Shown: positions 1-8,428 of the stretch, one piece after another
How positions within the stretch are numbered: position 1 is the stretch's first letter
How the letters are laid out: each line of letters opens with the position of its first letter
Assembly: GCA_944323825.1 (NCBI GenBank)
Contig: CALUTY010000007.1
Coordinates: 1 to 64,000 of the forward strand
Length of the DNA: 64,000 nt
From: an uncultured Bacteroidales bacterium
Lineage (GTDB): Bacteria; Bacteroidota; Bacteroidia; Bacteroidales; UBA932
Reading direction: 5' to 3'
Position numbers and translations under genes: made by a program
The notes under the pieces: generated by a model
Told to the model about the DNA's origin: nothing
Seen by the model: the letters and a program-made list of their open reading frames with translations, nothing else
Database searches by the model: none

Positions 1-57
1 AACTGGATGGTTCTACCGAACCTACTTTGTTTTAATTGTTAAACTTTTTAATAACTA

Positions 58-76
58 GTCCGGAATTTTACCGGAC
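58..76. other. small inverted repeat ahead of the first gene
   Basis: GTCCGG (58-63) and CCGGAC (71-76) form a perfect 6-bp stem around a 7-base AT-rich loop. It lies 53 bases before the first start codon. No T-run follows on either strand, so it is a weak terminator candidate for a gene to the left of the window; it could equally be part of the leader of the lipoprotein gene at 129. Confidence 0.25.
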
Positions 77-128
77 AAGAGTGAAATTTTATGATTAATA
101 TTGCAGATACAAAAAAAAGCATATAACC

Positions 129-635
129 ATGAAAAAGATATTCCTTCTTTTGGCCGCTTTGTGCGCGATTTCCTTCATAGCCTGTCAGCCTGACAGTCCT
201 GAATCTGACCACGATTCCGGCAATGAGACAATCGACCCTAATGAGGATATAACTGCTCAATTCGACAAGGATTTTGCTGCCAGATTGGAGTCTCATGGAT
301 ATATTGAAGATGCAGACCATATCACTCGGGCGGATGTCATGGATATTACCGAGTTAGATATTAGCTATTGCAATTTAACTTCGCTGAAAGGAATTGAGTA
401 TTTTGAAGCGCTTACTCATTTGGATTGCTGGCACAATGAACTGACATCTCTGGACATCAGCAACAACACCGCACTGACTAAATTTTACTGCGACGGCAAC
501 CCGGGCAACGGCACCATATTCCCGGTTACCGCATGGTTCGACAATGGCTCAATTCCGGATGATTTCACCAAATACAATTGGGACTATAACGGAAATACCA
601 TTACCATCTCATATATCAAGAAAGAAACAGAGTGA
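129..635 (+). CDS. small leucine-rich-repeat lipoprotein
   Basis: A 168-residue exported lipoprotein. The N-terminus is a classical SPII signal (Lys-Lys, hydrophobic core, lipobox FIAC with Cys19), followed by an acidic, Ser/Asp/Glu-rich linker to about residue 45 that would hold the domain off the membrane. Residues about 71-125 contain short leucine-rich repeats of the bacterial type (ITELDISYCNLTSLKG, LTHLDCWHNELTSLDIS, NNTALTKFYCDGNPG). Such domains bind proteins or glycans; the partner is unknown. Only two to three repeats are present, few for an LRR solenoid, and the same frame stays open beyond the TGA to 749, so the protein may be a shortened version of a longer one. ATG 129 is the only sensible start. 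It has no operon partner in the window. Confidence 0.75.
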   Translation: MKKIFLLLAALCAISFIACQPDSPESDHDSGNETIDPNEDITAQFDKDFAARLESHGYIEDADHITRADVMDITELDISYCNLTSLKGIEYFEALTHLDCWHNELTSLDISNNTALTKFYCDGNPGNGTIFPVTAWFDNGSIPDDFTKYNWDYNGNTITISYIKKETE

Positions 636-788
636 ACTATCCGGCCAAATAGTCTTGATTCGATACCTTTTTATTGCACATATGAAAGTTCGGACGGGAT
701 TGTATGGATCGATTTTATGGAAAATCAGGTTATTATACTCTTCAGATAATGACTGAATCAGAAGATGTTATGAAGGTGGATTTACAGT
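636..788 (+). pseudogene. possible decayed coding remnant after the LRR lipoprotein
   Basis: Between the lipoprotein stop and the palindrome cluster there is no complete gene. The lipoprotein frame continues open from 636 to a TAA at 747-749 and reads like protein near its end (SSDGIVWIDFMENQVII). A second frame then reads plausibly to the TAG at 788 (SGYYTLQIMTESEDVMKVDL). Two protein-like stretches in different frames without a start suggest a frameshifted 3-prime remnant of a longer gene. This is an impression from composition only; the stretch may also be plain intergenic DNA. Confidence 0.2.
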
Positions 789-810
789 AGACTGAATATT
801 ATAAAAAAGC

Positions 811-857
811 ATGACTCGAAAAAAAGATTTTGCTGTCCTTGCAAGTCGGCGAGTCAT
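811..857. repeat. inverted repeat ATGACTCG / CGAGTCAT
   Basis: ATGACTCG at 811-818 is the exact reverse complement of CGAGTCAT at 850-857, separated by 31 bases. It is the leftmost of four inverted repeats packed between 811 and 941 in the gap between two convergent genes. Its role is unknown. Confidence 0.4.
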
Positions 858-881
858 TGGCAACCTTTCTGTACCGAGAGA

Positions 882-941
882 TTCAACCAAATGGTATATA
901 TATACCATTTGGTTGAAAAATTTTTCAACCAGGAGGTTGAA
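882..941. repeat. cluster of overlapping perfect palindromes
   Basis: Three palindromes overlap here. Bases 882-917 form a perfect 36-bp palindrome whose arm starts TTCAACCAAATGG and whose centre is TATATA. Bases 910-931 form a perfect 22-bp palindrome centred on GAAAAATTTTTC. Bases 924-930 (TTCAACC) and 935-941 (GGTTGAA) form a third stem around AGGA. The word TTCAACC therefore occurs four times in alternating orientation (882, 911, 924, 935). The cluster lies 38 bp beyond the trmB stop codon on the minus strand, so transcription termination is one option; the TTTTT runs could act on either strand. Repeated operator-like halves also fit a protein-binding site. Confidence 0.6.
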
Positions 942-978
942 TCAAATGAAAGTTCTGACCGATGACAATACCGGACGG

Positions 979-1866
979 TCATCTCTCCCATTTGTCGGGA
1001 TCCCAGTCGGGGCTGACATAAGGCCCCTCATGGTCAATGAGGAAGGCGAAATAGGTAATCGGGATGCCTTGGGACAGGTATTGGGTCTCATAGAAGGTCT
1101 GGACTTGGAAGAGGGCGTCTATGGCGTCACGGCCGCAGACGGAAGCAAGAGGAGAGGCCAGGAGCTGACGGTAGGACTCTGAAGAAGGCAGACCAGAAAC
1201 TGACGGAGTGAGAATGCCTGACCGGGAGGTCTGGCCAGGAGCTGACGGCTGGAGAGCCTTGTCCTTTTTCTCAAAGAAGCTTTCCGTGGAAGTGCCTGAG
1301 TTCCTGCCGTAAAGATCTGAGGTGCAGGCAAGGATTTCAAGCCCGTTCTGCTCAGCGATGGCACGGGTGTATTCATGAAGATAGCGGCTGTCGGTCTTGA
1401 GATGGACGATGCCTCCTTTCTTCAGGAAATTCCGGTAGCGGGAAAGAAACAGAGGGGAAGTAAGCCTTTTCTTCTCTCGGCCTATCTGGGGGTCGGCGAA
1501 GGTTATCCAGATTTCAGAAACTTCTTCCGGGGCGAAAAGGGACTCGATGAACTCTATCCGCGTACGGAGGAAGGCCACATTGCGAAGGCTGTGTTCTGTG
1601 GCATATTTTGCGCCTTTCCAGAGCCTTGCACCCTTGATGTCAACGCCGATGTAGTTGCAGCCGGGATTGCGCAGGGCAAGGTCGATGGTGTATTCGCCTT
1701 TGCCGCAGCCGAGCTCGACCACTATGGGACGGTCATTGCCGAACACCTTTTCACCCCAATGCCCTTTCAAAGGATGGTCTTTGCCCAAGACTTCATCCGT
1801 GCGTGGCTGGATTAGACATGTGAATGTGTCGTTTTCCTTGAATTTCCTGAGTTTGTCCTTTCCCAT
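979..1866 (-). CDS. trmB: tRNA (guanine-N7-)-methyltransferase with an extra internal segment
   Basis: TrmB methylates G46 of tRNA to m7G using S-adenosylmethionine. Residues 48-60 hold the SAM motif (VVELGCGKGEYT), 72-78 the acidic loop (YIGVDIK), and 119-137 the family block WITFADPQ with the RLTS segment; the usual catalytic-block F-P/S-D-P reads F-A-D-P here. ATG 1866 (MGKDKLRKF) is preferred to an upstream in-frame codon at 1893 because homologues begin near it. The protein has 295 residues because about 59 residues (188-246), rich in Ser and Pro, sit between the SDLYGR strand and the conserved end (TFYETQYL..GIPITYFAF). That segment is encoded by three 16-bp repeats (see separate entry). 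It is the last gene of a minus-strand run starting at 5134; thyA ends 40 bp upstream. Confidence 0.93.
   Translation of the reverse strand: MGKDKLRKFKENDTFTCLIQPRTDEVLGKDHPLKGHWGEKVFGNDRPIVVELGCGKGEYTIDLALRNPGCNYIGVDIKGARLWKGAKYATEHSLRNVAFLRTRIEFIESLFAPEEVSEIWITFADPQIGREKKRLTSPLFLSRYRNFLKKGGIVHLKTDSRYLHEYTRAIAEQNGLEILACTSDLYGRNSGTSTESFFEKKDKALQPSAPGQTSRSGILTPSVSGLPSSESYRQLLASPLASVCGRDAIDALFQVQTFYETQYLSQGIPITYFAFLIDHEGPYVSPDWDPDKWER
1156..1248. repeat. three 16-bp direct repeats inside trmB
   Basis: GGCCAGGAGCTGACGG occurs exactly at 1156-1171 and 1233-1248, and with three substitutions at 1191-1206 (GACCAGAAACTGACGG). Spacing is 35 and 42 bases. On the coding strand the two exact copies are read in different frames, giving RQLLA from one and PSAPG from the other. 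The repeats coincide with the segment of TrmB that has no counterpart in the family, so they probably mark how the segment arose. Confidence 0.7.
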
Positions 1867-1906
1867 TATGCCCAAAATAATCTCTAACAGCAAAAAATAT
1901 AAAATC

Positions 1907-2701
1907 TTATACTGCTACCGGGGCCTTGATTGCCGGCCACGGGTCATATCCTTCCAAAGTAAAATCTTCATACCTGAAATCAAAGATGCTCCTGACATCC
2001 GGATTTATCTTCATTACAGGAAGAGGCCGGGGCTCACGGGAGAGCTGCAGGGCCACCTGCTCGAAATGGTTCCTGTAGATGTGGGTATCGCCGGTGGTAT
2101 GGACGAATTCCCCGGGCTGCAGACCGCAGACCTGTGCAATCATCATTGTCAGGAGGGCGTATGAAGCTATGTTGAACGGAACGCCGAGAAAGACATCTGC
2201 ACTGCGCTGATAAAGCTGGCACGAAAGCCTGCCCTCTGCCACATAGAACTGGAACAGGGTATGACAAGGCGGCAGGGCCATCTTGTCCACTTCGGCAGGG
2301 TTCCAGGCAGACACTATCATCCTGCGGGAATCAGGGCTGCGCCTGATCATTTCTATCACATCAGAGAGCTGGTCGATGGAGCGTCCGTCAGGGGCAGGCC
2401 AGCTGCGCCACTGATGCCCGTAGACAGGGCCGAGATCCCCGTTTTCATCTGCCCACTCATCCCAGATGCTTACACCGTGGTCTTTCAGGTACTTTATGTT
2501 GGTGTCGCCTGAAATGAACCACAGGAGTTCATATATGATGGATTTGAGATGTACTTTCTTTGTGGTGAGAAGAGGGAAGCCGTCAGCGAGGTCGAACCTC
2601 ATCTGATGACCGAAAATGCTCTGTGTGCCGACTCCTGTACGGTCTTCCTTCATCACCCCGTGCTCACGGATATGTCTCAAAAGGTCAAGATACTGCTTCA
2701 T
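1907..2701 (-). CDS. thyA: thymidylate synthase
   Basis: ThyA converts dUMP to dTMP with methylene-tetrahydrofolate as carbon donor and reductant. The 264-residue length matches the short bacterial form. Visible family features: the phosphate-binding Arg in KEDRTGVGT (about residue 21), [20 protein letters not shown] (80-99), the nucleophile Cys146 in [26 protein letters not shown] (166-181) and HIYRNH near the C-terminus. The start overlaps the galM stop by 4 bp (ATGA), so the two are probably translationally coupled. No dihydrofolate reductase gene follows, unlike many thyA loci; trmB comes next instead. Confidence 0.98.
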   Translation of the reverse strand: MKQYLDLLRHIREHGVMKEDRTGVGTQSIFGHQMRFDLADGFPLLTTKKVHLKSIIYELLWFISGDTNIKYLKDHGVSIWDEWADENGDLGPVYGHQWRSWPAPDGRSIDQLSDVIEMIRRSPDSRRMIVSAWNPAEVDKMALPPCHTLFQFYVAEGRLSCQLYQRSADVFLGVPFNIASYALLTMMIAQVCGLQPGEFVHTTGDTHIYRNHFEQVALQLSREPRPLPVMKINPDVRSIFDFRYEDFTLEGYDPWPAIKAPVAV

Positions 2702-3747
2702 TTCACCTTGAAAGCAAAGATTATGGCCTCTTCATACACTTCTCCCGGACGCAGTACAGTGGACGGGTATTCAGGCTCATTCGGTGAGTCAGGGAAATGC
2801 TGGCACTCGATGGCAATGCCTTCATAGTCATTGTAGCTCCTGCCGCATTTGCCTACCGGACTGCCTGCAAGCCAGTTTCCGGTGTAGACCTGCACGCCAG
2901 GTTGCGTAGTGAGCACTTCGAGGACGCGACCGCTTTCAGGAGAATAAAGCTCTGCAGCAGTCTGAAGCTGACCAGGTTCTCCCCCGTCGATTATCCAGCA
3001 GTTATCGTAACCCTTGCCGTACTTCAAGGCAGGGAAATCAGCCTCAATGTCACGGCCGATAGGCTTCGCCGTCACGAAATCCATAGGAGTCCCTGCGACA
3101 GGCTCGCTTTCCCCGACAGGAATGAGGGTGTCATCAGTCGGAAGATACTCTGAGGCATTGAGTCTGAGTTCATGTCCGAGAATATTTCCGTTGCCTTCTC
3201 CGTTGAGATTGAAATATGCATGGTTGGTGAGGTTCACGACTGTCGGGGCATCACATTCTGCCGTCAGGGTCAGCCGCAGCTCATTGTCCTCGCTCCAATC
3301 ATAGCGCACAACTGCCTTCAAGGCTCCCGGATAGCCCATTTCGCCATCTTCGGAATAATACATGAATTCCACACCGCCGTTTTCAACACGGCTTTCCCAC
3401 ACCTTGTTCTGAAAACCGTCCGGACCGCCGTGAAGATGGTTGGGGCCGTTGTTCACAGGCAGCCCATACTCTTTTCCATCAAGAGAGAAACGCCCTTTGG
3501 CAATCCTGTTGGCATATCTTCCCGGCACCTTTCCGGCACATGGCCCGTCACCGAAATAATCGAGAGGGTTCTTGTACCCGAGCACCACATCAGCCAGCCT
3601 GCCGTCCCTGTCCGGCACTGCAGCAGCCACAATCGCAGCTCCGACACTTGCCACCTGTACATATGCTCCGCTTTCATTTCTGAGCGTATAACGGAAAATC
3701 TCCTTTCCGTCTGAAGTCTTGCCCCAAAGTTCCTTTTCTATATTCAT
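2698..3747 (-). CDS. galM: aldose 1-epimerase (galactose mutarotase)
   Basis: GalM interconverts the alpha and beta anomers of galactose and glucose, feeding the Leloir pathway. The 349-residue protein is a complete galactose mutarotase-like beta-sandwich. Key residues are visible: Arg81 in GRYANRI, NHLHGG (103-108), the proposed catalytic His176 in NLTNHAYFN, and the base Glu314 in [12 protein letters not shown], followed by the typical [10 protein letters not shown]. There is no signal peptide, so it is cytoplasmic. The stop overlaps the thyA start by 4 bp and the start is 8 bp after the stop of a lipoprotein gene, so it is in an operon. The galactokinase gene is 9 kb away at 12770 and is transcribed from its own promoter. 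Confidence 0.96.
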   Translation of the reverse strand: MNIEKELWGKTSDGKEIFRYTLRNESGAYVQVASVGAAIVAAAVPDRDGRLADVVLGYKNPLDYFGDGPCAGKVPGRYANRIAKGRFSLDGKEYGLPVNNGPNHLHGGPDGFQNKVWESRVENGGVEFMYYSEDGEMGYPGALKAVVRYDWSEDNELRLTLTAECDAPTVVNLTNHAYFNLNGEGNGNILGHELRLNASEYLPTDDTLIPVGESEPVAGTPMDFVTAKPIGRDIEADFPALKYGKGYDNCWIIDGGEPGQLQTAAELYSPESGRVLEVLTTQPGVQVYTGNWLAGSPVGKCGRSYNDYEGIAIECQHFPDSPNEPEYPSTVLRPGEVYEEAIIFAFKVK

Positions 3748-3755
3748 GGCTTTGA

Positions 3756-4088
3756 CTATTTATGATCACATTTGTCTTCAACAACCACCGTGGATGGCTT
3801 CTCATCAACCTGTATCTTCTTGACAAGCCTCCCGTCTGAAAAATAGAAATATGTATTCAACATATATCCATACGGCATCAATTCCTTATAGCACAGCACT
3901 TCCAGCTCCTTGCCGTCCTCTGACATCAGATCCGATGAATACGGACGCCCGAACTTGTTCTCCACTGACTTGCGGGAATCCCCCAACGATATCTTGTCAT
4001 TGGTATATTTTGTGCCATACAATGCGCCGCAGCCGCCCAAAAGCACAATGGCGGCAGTCAGAACTATTATTTTTACAGCTCCTTTCAT
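3756..4088 (-). CDS. small BamE/SmpA-like lipoprotein
   Basis: A 110-residue lipoprotein of uncertain function. ATG 4088 (MKGAVKIIVL) is chosen because it gives a proper SPII signal with lipobox LGGC at residue 20; the longer frame to 4166 would bury the signal. After the Cys, residues 26-60 (NDKISLGDSRKSVENKFGRP) resemble the helix-turn of the SmpA/BamE/OmlA fold, where a lysine- or glycine-led turn precedes a VxxxFGxP helix, and two beta-strands follow (YGYMLNTYFYFSDGRLVKKIQV). BamE proper belongs to the beta-barrel assembly machine; this could instead be one of many unrelated proteins using that fold. It lies 74 bp after the DUF5106-like gene and 8 bp before galM. Confidence 0.7.
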   Translation of the reverse strand: MKGAVKIIVLTAAIVLLGGCGALYGTKYTNDKISLGDSRKSVENKFGRPYSSDLMSEDGKELEVLCYKELMPYGYMLNTYFYFSDGRLVKKIQVDEKPSTVVVEDKCDHK

Positions 4089-4162
4089 ACCATTCAAACA
4101 AACTTTAAAGATATAGACAAAATTCATCCTCACCAAATCTTTCTGCATAGCCATGATAAAGG

Positions 4163-5134
4163 TCATTCCGCAGCAAGGGAAGCGATATAGGAGAGAACTC
4201 GGGGTTCGGGGGCGTCCTTCATGATGACACGCTTGTCGCGGTCAAGGAGATAGAGGGAAGGGATGGCACGGACATTATAGAGGAGGTCGGTGCGGATGAT
4301 GAGGTTGGGGTCGTAGCCGTTGTACCAGTTGTCGGGGTATATGGGCATGTATGAATACCAGGAGGCAATGTCCTCGTCGATATAGATGTTGACTACGGCG
4401 AGCTTCCTCTTTGAAATGAGCCTGTCCACTGCAGGGTCGGATTCGAGAGTCATGATAATGCTCTTGCAGGCTTCACAGCCGGGATTGGAGAAGAAAAGGA
4501 GGGTACATTCGGCCTCGATGCCATAGAGGGAACGGAGATTGCCGTTCTTGTCGGAAAACTCAAAGTCGGCGGCCTTTTGACCGGTCCTGTTCAGGGAACA
4601 CATCCGGGCGGTATAGGCATATGATGCCCTCTCAGCCTCTGAAAAGCCTTCGTATTCCGACAGTCCCTCCGCCAAAGGCAGATAGAAATCCTCGTTCCGC
4701 AACGGGGAATTGGGGTCATACAGATATCTTTCGGCCAGGGCGGCAACAGCCTCGAATACATTGGTGGAAGTGTCCCGCCTTTCAAAGGATTCAATTCTTT
4801 CGTACAGTCTTTTCACTGATGCTTCCGCCTGCTTCAGATCCACCATTTCAAGAATCCCCGCATAGTCGGAGAAAGCCTGTTCAAGGTCGCCTTGCCGCAC
4901 CCCGTTGACAAGGGCAGAATCACAGGCAAACACTGAGGATGTGTCAGTGAATTCATCCCAGAAATGTTCCGCCATATATTCCGCCGCTTCGGCCCTGTCT
5001 GTGATGACACCGGGAACCGTTGCTGACGGAAACTGCCGCGGAGCGGAAACCGCATCCTGCGACCGGCCTCCACATGAGCACAGAACCGGCAATACAGCCG
5101 GCAATATCAGCAAGACATTTATAATATTTTTCAT
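4163..5134 (-). CDS. DUF5106-like, thioredoxin-fold lipoprotein
   Basis: A 323-residue envelope lipoprotein. The signal ends in a lipobox with Cys21 (LCSC). Residues about 45-180 form a helical region resembling the DUF5106 domain that in Bacteroidetes precedes redox domains. Residues about 183-323 form a TlpA/AhpC-like thioredoxin fold: GQKAADFEFSDKNGN, the strand LLFFSNPGCEACK with a CxxC pair (Cys220, Cys223), and the cis-Pro strand VRAIPSLYLLDRDKRVI. The protein is likely a periplasm-facing thiol-disulfide reductase or resolving protein; its partner is unknown. It is the first gene of the minus-strand run down to trmB. A TAnnTTTG-type element (reverse complement CAAAAATA, 5151-5158) precedes it. 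Confidence 0.85.
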   Translation of the reverse strand: MKNIINVLLILPAVLPVLCSCGGRSQDAVSAPRQFPSATVPGVITDRAEAAEYMAEHFWDEFTDTSSVFACDSALVNGVRQGDLEQAFSDYAGILEMVDLKQAEASVKRLYERIESFERRDTSTNVFEAVAALAERYLYDPNSPLRNEDFYLPLAEGLSEYEGFSEAERASYAYTARMCSLNRTGQKAADFEFSDKNGNLRSLYGIEAECTLLFFSNPGCEACKSIIMTLESDPAVDRLISKRKLAVVNIYIDEDIASWYSYMPIYPDNWYNGYDPNLIIRTDLLYNVRAIPSLYLLDRDKRVIMKDAPEPRVLSYIASLAAE

Positions 5135-5264
5135 ATACAGTCATTTATCACAAAAATATCCATAAAAATGATGCTAAGAAGCATTTTTTTCGGATAATCG
5201 GCATTTTTATAGACAAAAATCATTGCTTTGGCCCATTTGGCATGATTTATTGCCGTTTTGTCAT

Positions 5265-5272
5265 TATTTTTG
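5265..5272 (+). promoter_or_regulatory. -7 element TATTTTTG
   Basis: TATTTTTG matches the Bacteroidetes -7 consensus TAnnTTTG. It places transcription start near 5279, which supports ATG 5321 rather than the in-frame codon at 5258 as the translation start of the next gene. The nearest upstream TTTG is 25 bases away, further than the usual 19-20. Confidence 0.4.
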
Positions 5273-5320
5273 CATTCCGGTGCGCCGGATCATATAAAAC
5301 GGACAGAACCCCTATTTTTC

Positions 5321-8300
5321 ATGAAATATTTCAGACTGTTGGCATTCATTGTTTTCCTGTGCTCCCCGGCATTGGCGAAAGCCCAATTCTACACTGTCGG
5401 GGATGACCCCGGACGGCTTAAATGGTACAGTATCGAAACTCCCGAATTCAAGATAATCTACCCTTCCGGACTGGACTCGCTCGCAAGGGTCTACGGAGGG
5501 CTGCTTGAAAAATACAGGATACCTGTGTCAAGGAGCGCCGGATATGCGCCCGGAGAAATGACCAGAAGGAAGATGCCGGTGATATTGCATGCCTACAATG
5601 CCCAGTCAAACGGTTCCGTGGCATGGGCTCCGAAAAGGATGGACCTGTTCACATCGCCGGAAGGCTACAAGGCGGAGGCAATGGCATGGGAAACCATGCT
5701 TGCGATACATGAATCACGGCATGTGGCCCAAATGCAGTTCGGAATGAGCTATGCGTTCAAGCCGTTCAACTGGATTTTCGGAGAAATGTTCACCGGAGCA
5801 GTGTCCGGGATATATCCTGGAAGATGGATGCTGGAAGGGGATGCCGTGGTGGCTGAAACGGCACTGACATCAGCCGGAAGGGGGAGGTCCGGAGATTTCC
5901 TCAACTATTACATGGCAGCCTTCGGCAACGGTGACTTCAGGAACTGGAACCGCTGGAGATACGGCTCCTACAGGTACTACACCCCGGACCATTATGCGCT
6001 CGGCTACATGGCCCTGAGCGGAATAAGATACAGGACCGGAAAAGCGGACATCACAGGCACATATCTCCAATACTTCTCCAAAAGGCCATACGATGTAATT
6101 TCATACCGCACAGTAAGCCGCAAACTCACAGGAAAAGGGTTCAGAAAGACCTTTGACGATACCATGAGGATGTACCATGACATCTGGTCAGAAGAAAAGG
6201 AAGCCCGGGCACCTTTCATGCCTTCCATACAGATATCGGACACCGTTCGCAGATATACCGAATATTCAGACATCATCTGCGCAGGCGGGAAAATCTATGC
6301 CCTGAAGTCAAGCCTCGGCAAGAGCAAGGCACTGATAGTTACCGACAGCACCGGAAAGGAAAAGGTCCTGACCGCCTTCGGAAATGCTTCCAGCCCGCTA
6401 TTCCACACACCTGGCTCATCACGCATCTGGTGGAGTGAAAACATCTATGACGAAAGATGGAGCCAGCAGGTGAATTCCATAATAAGGTATTATGACATTG
6501 AAAAAGGCAGAAAACGGTCTTTCACAAAAGGTGGTAAACGGTTCTGTCCGACAACTTCCCCTTCCGGGGAATACCTTGTCACAGTGGAATATCCCGTGAC
6601 GGGCGGCTCCGGCATCGAAATCCTCGACATCAGTACAGGCAGGCGGACGGCATACATTGACGCACCAGACTCGCTCCAGGTCACTGAAGCCCTTTGGCTC
6701 GGCAACAGGATGTTCATTGCCGGCATTTCCGCAAATGGATACGGACTCTACAGCATCGTCATTCCCGAGATGAACCATCAGTCGGAAGAAAGCAGGGAAA
6801 TACAGGCCGACAAAGCCTTAAAAACCATATGGAACACCCTTCTCGCCCCTCAGCCGGTAAAAATCCGCAGACTCCAGGCCAGGGGAAAAGACATACTGTT
6901 CACATCGGACAGGAACGGCGTAAATGAACTCTACTGCTTTTCCGCAGAAAGCGCAAGGCTGACACAGCTCACTTCCACGGAGTATGGGGCCACTGATTTC
7001 TGTTTCAGCGAAGACGGCAAAATGCTATATTATGCCGCAAGCACAGACGGCGGCAAACTGCTCAAATGCACCCCGTCATCCGAACTTGCAGACAGGAAGG
7101 CCGCCTCCAGCGATATCCACAGATACAGGATAGCCGACGAACTGTCACGCCAGGAACGGGAACTTTCAGAAAATGACAGCACACGCAGCGTCACCGTCGA
7201 ATTTTCAGAACCGGAGAGATACAGAAAATTCCCCCATCTTTTCAACATCCATTCATGGGCGCCTGTCTACTTCAACGTGGACAACATAATGGAAATGAGT
7301 TATGACAACTACTATGACCTGGCATCACTCGGAGCAGCGGCCGTCTTCCAGAACAACCTTGGGACAATGACAGGACAGATAGGATATTCTGCACATCAGG
7401 ATCCTTACAATACTGAGGCATGGCGGCATTCAGGCCATGCAAAATTCACCTATACCGGACTTTATCCGGTGATAGAGGCCTCAGTGGACTTCAATGACAG
7501 GGCTTCAAGGGACTATAATTTCAACAGATACATCCTCGACGGCTCCCCATACATGATGTCGATGACCGGGGCAGGCTCCGGCAAGCCTTATGTGCAGGGA
7601 AACCTGTCAGCATACATCCCGTTCAACTTTTCTTCGGGAGGATGGTCCAGAGGAATCATTCCACGGGTGTCATATACACTTTCCAATGACAGGTATCACA
7701 CCGGAATATGCAACTATGACCTTGTGCGGGACGAAAACAACCCGAATATCGCAACTCCGGCATTCAACAATGTGGAAGCAGGTAAAAAGCTGCTCAGACA
7801 GAGCCTCAGCGCCTCATTGCGCATGTACACCATGCGCACGACAGCGCATTCAGAAATATATCCGGACTGGGGTATCGGCATGGAAACAGGAGTGTCATTC
7901 AATCCCGGACTTGCAGGATGGTTCTCCCCTGTCGGATACCTGTATCTTTACGGATATCTTCCGGGAATCACACAGAATCAGGGACTGAGGCTGACAGGAA
8001 CATGGCAGGGACAGCTGAAAGGCGACTCGGTATTTGATACGGGAGCCTTGAACACATTGCCCAGAGGACTTTCAAATCTCGGCGACCTGAGCAACATGAT
8101 ATTACGCTACAGACAGACTGCTAAGGTCACTGCAGACTACGCCATCCCCATTTATCTCGGAGACTTCAGCATAGGTTCAATATTCTACGGAAAACGGGCA
8201 TTGCTCACGCCTCACTTCGACTGGACATTCTTCAACGGAGGCGGGCTCTATTCAGTCGGAGCCTCGCTTCAGATTGAATTCGGATGTTTCTTCTGGATAG

Positions 8301-8428
8301 GAGCCCCAGTCAGCATAGGAGTCACATGGTCCTACAACGGAGGCCCTTCCTGGAACAGCTTCCTGAGCCAGGGCATCCCGATGAACCGCCACTATGTCGG
8401 CCCTGTATTCAGTTTCAGTCTGCCGTAA
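5321..8428 (+). CDS. secreted HExxH peptidase-like / beta-propeller / beta-barrel protein
   Basis: A 1035-residue exported protein (signal peptide to about residue 22, ending ALAKAQ). Three parts can be seen. Residues about 35-300 resemble an MA-type metallopeptidase: HESRH at 130-134 is an HExxH zinc motif and WMLEGDAVVAET (169-180) offers a third, Glu ligand. Residues about 310-620 look like a TolB/PD40-type beta-propeller (repeated FTSDRNGVNELY and SEDGKMLYYAAS blocks). From about 690 to the end, alternating aromatic strands ending in VGPVFSFSLP suggest an outer membrane beta-barrel. It may process or remodel surface proteins, but no substrate can be named. The stop codon directly abuts the stop of the convergent next gene. 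The upstream codon 5258 was rejected because it lacks a signal peptide and precedes the promoter. Confidence 0.8.
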   Translation: MKYFRLLAFIVFLCSPALAKAQFYTVGDDPGRLKWYSIETPEFKIIYPSGLDSLARVYGGLLEKYRIPVSRSAGYAPGEMTRRKMPVILHAYNAQSNGSVAWAPKRMDLFTSPEGYKAEAMAWETMLAIHESRHVAQMQFGMSYAFKPFNWIFGEMFTGAVSGIYPGRWMLEGDAVVAETALTSAGRGRSGDFLNYYMAAFGNGDFRNWNRWRYGSYRYYTPDHYALGYMALSGIRYRTGKADITGTYLQYFSKRPYDVISYRTVSRKLTGKGFRKTFDDTMRMYHDIWSEEKEARAPFMPSIQISDTVRRYTEYSDIICAGGKIYALKSSLGKSKALIVTDSTGKEKVLTAFGNASSPLFHTPGSSRIWWSENIYDERWSQQVNSIIRYYDIEKGRKRSFTKGGKRFCPTTSPSGEYLVTVEYPVTGGSGIEILDISTGRRTAYIDAPDSLQVTEALWLGNRMFIAGISANGYGLYSIVIPEMNHQSEESREIQADKALKTIWNTLLAPQPVKIRRLQARGKDILFTSDRNGVNELYCFSAESARLTQLTSTEYGATDFCFSEDGKMLYYAASTDGGKLLKCTPSSELADRKAASSDIHRYRIADELSRQERELSENDSTRSVTVEFSEPERYRKFPHLFNIHSWAPVYFNVDNIMEMSYDNYYDLASLGAAAVFQNNLGTMTGQIGYSAHQDPYNTEAWRHSGHAKFTYTGLYPVIEASVDFNDRASRDYNFNRYILDGSPYMMSMTGAGSGKPYVQGNLSAYIPFNFSSGGWSRGIIPRVSYTLSNDRYHTGICNYDLVRDENNPNIATPAFNNVEAGKKLLRQSLSASLRMYTMRTTAHSEIYPDWGIGMETGVSFNPGLAGWFSPVGYLYLYGYLPGITQNQGLRLTGTWQGQLKGDSVFDTGALNTLPRGLSNLGDLSNMILRYRQTAKVTADYAIPIYLGDFSIGSIFYGKRALLTPHFDWTFFNGGGLYSVGASLQIEFGCFFWIGAPVSIGVTWSYNGGPSWNSFLSQGIPMNRHYVGPVFSFSLP

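Noticed and set aside
811..1182. A 123-codon plus-strand frame across the palindrome cluster and the trmB end
   Set aside because: Its second half is antisense to trmB and its first half runs through the inverted repeats. No protein-like features.
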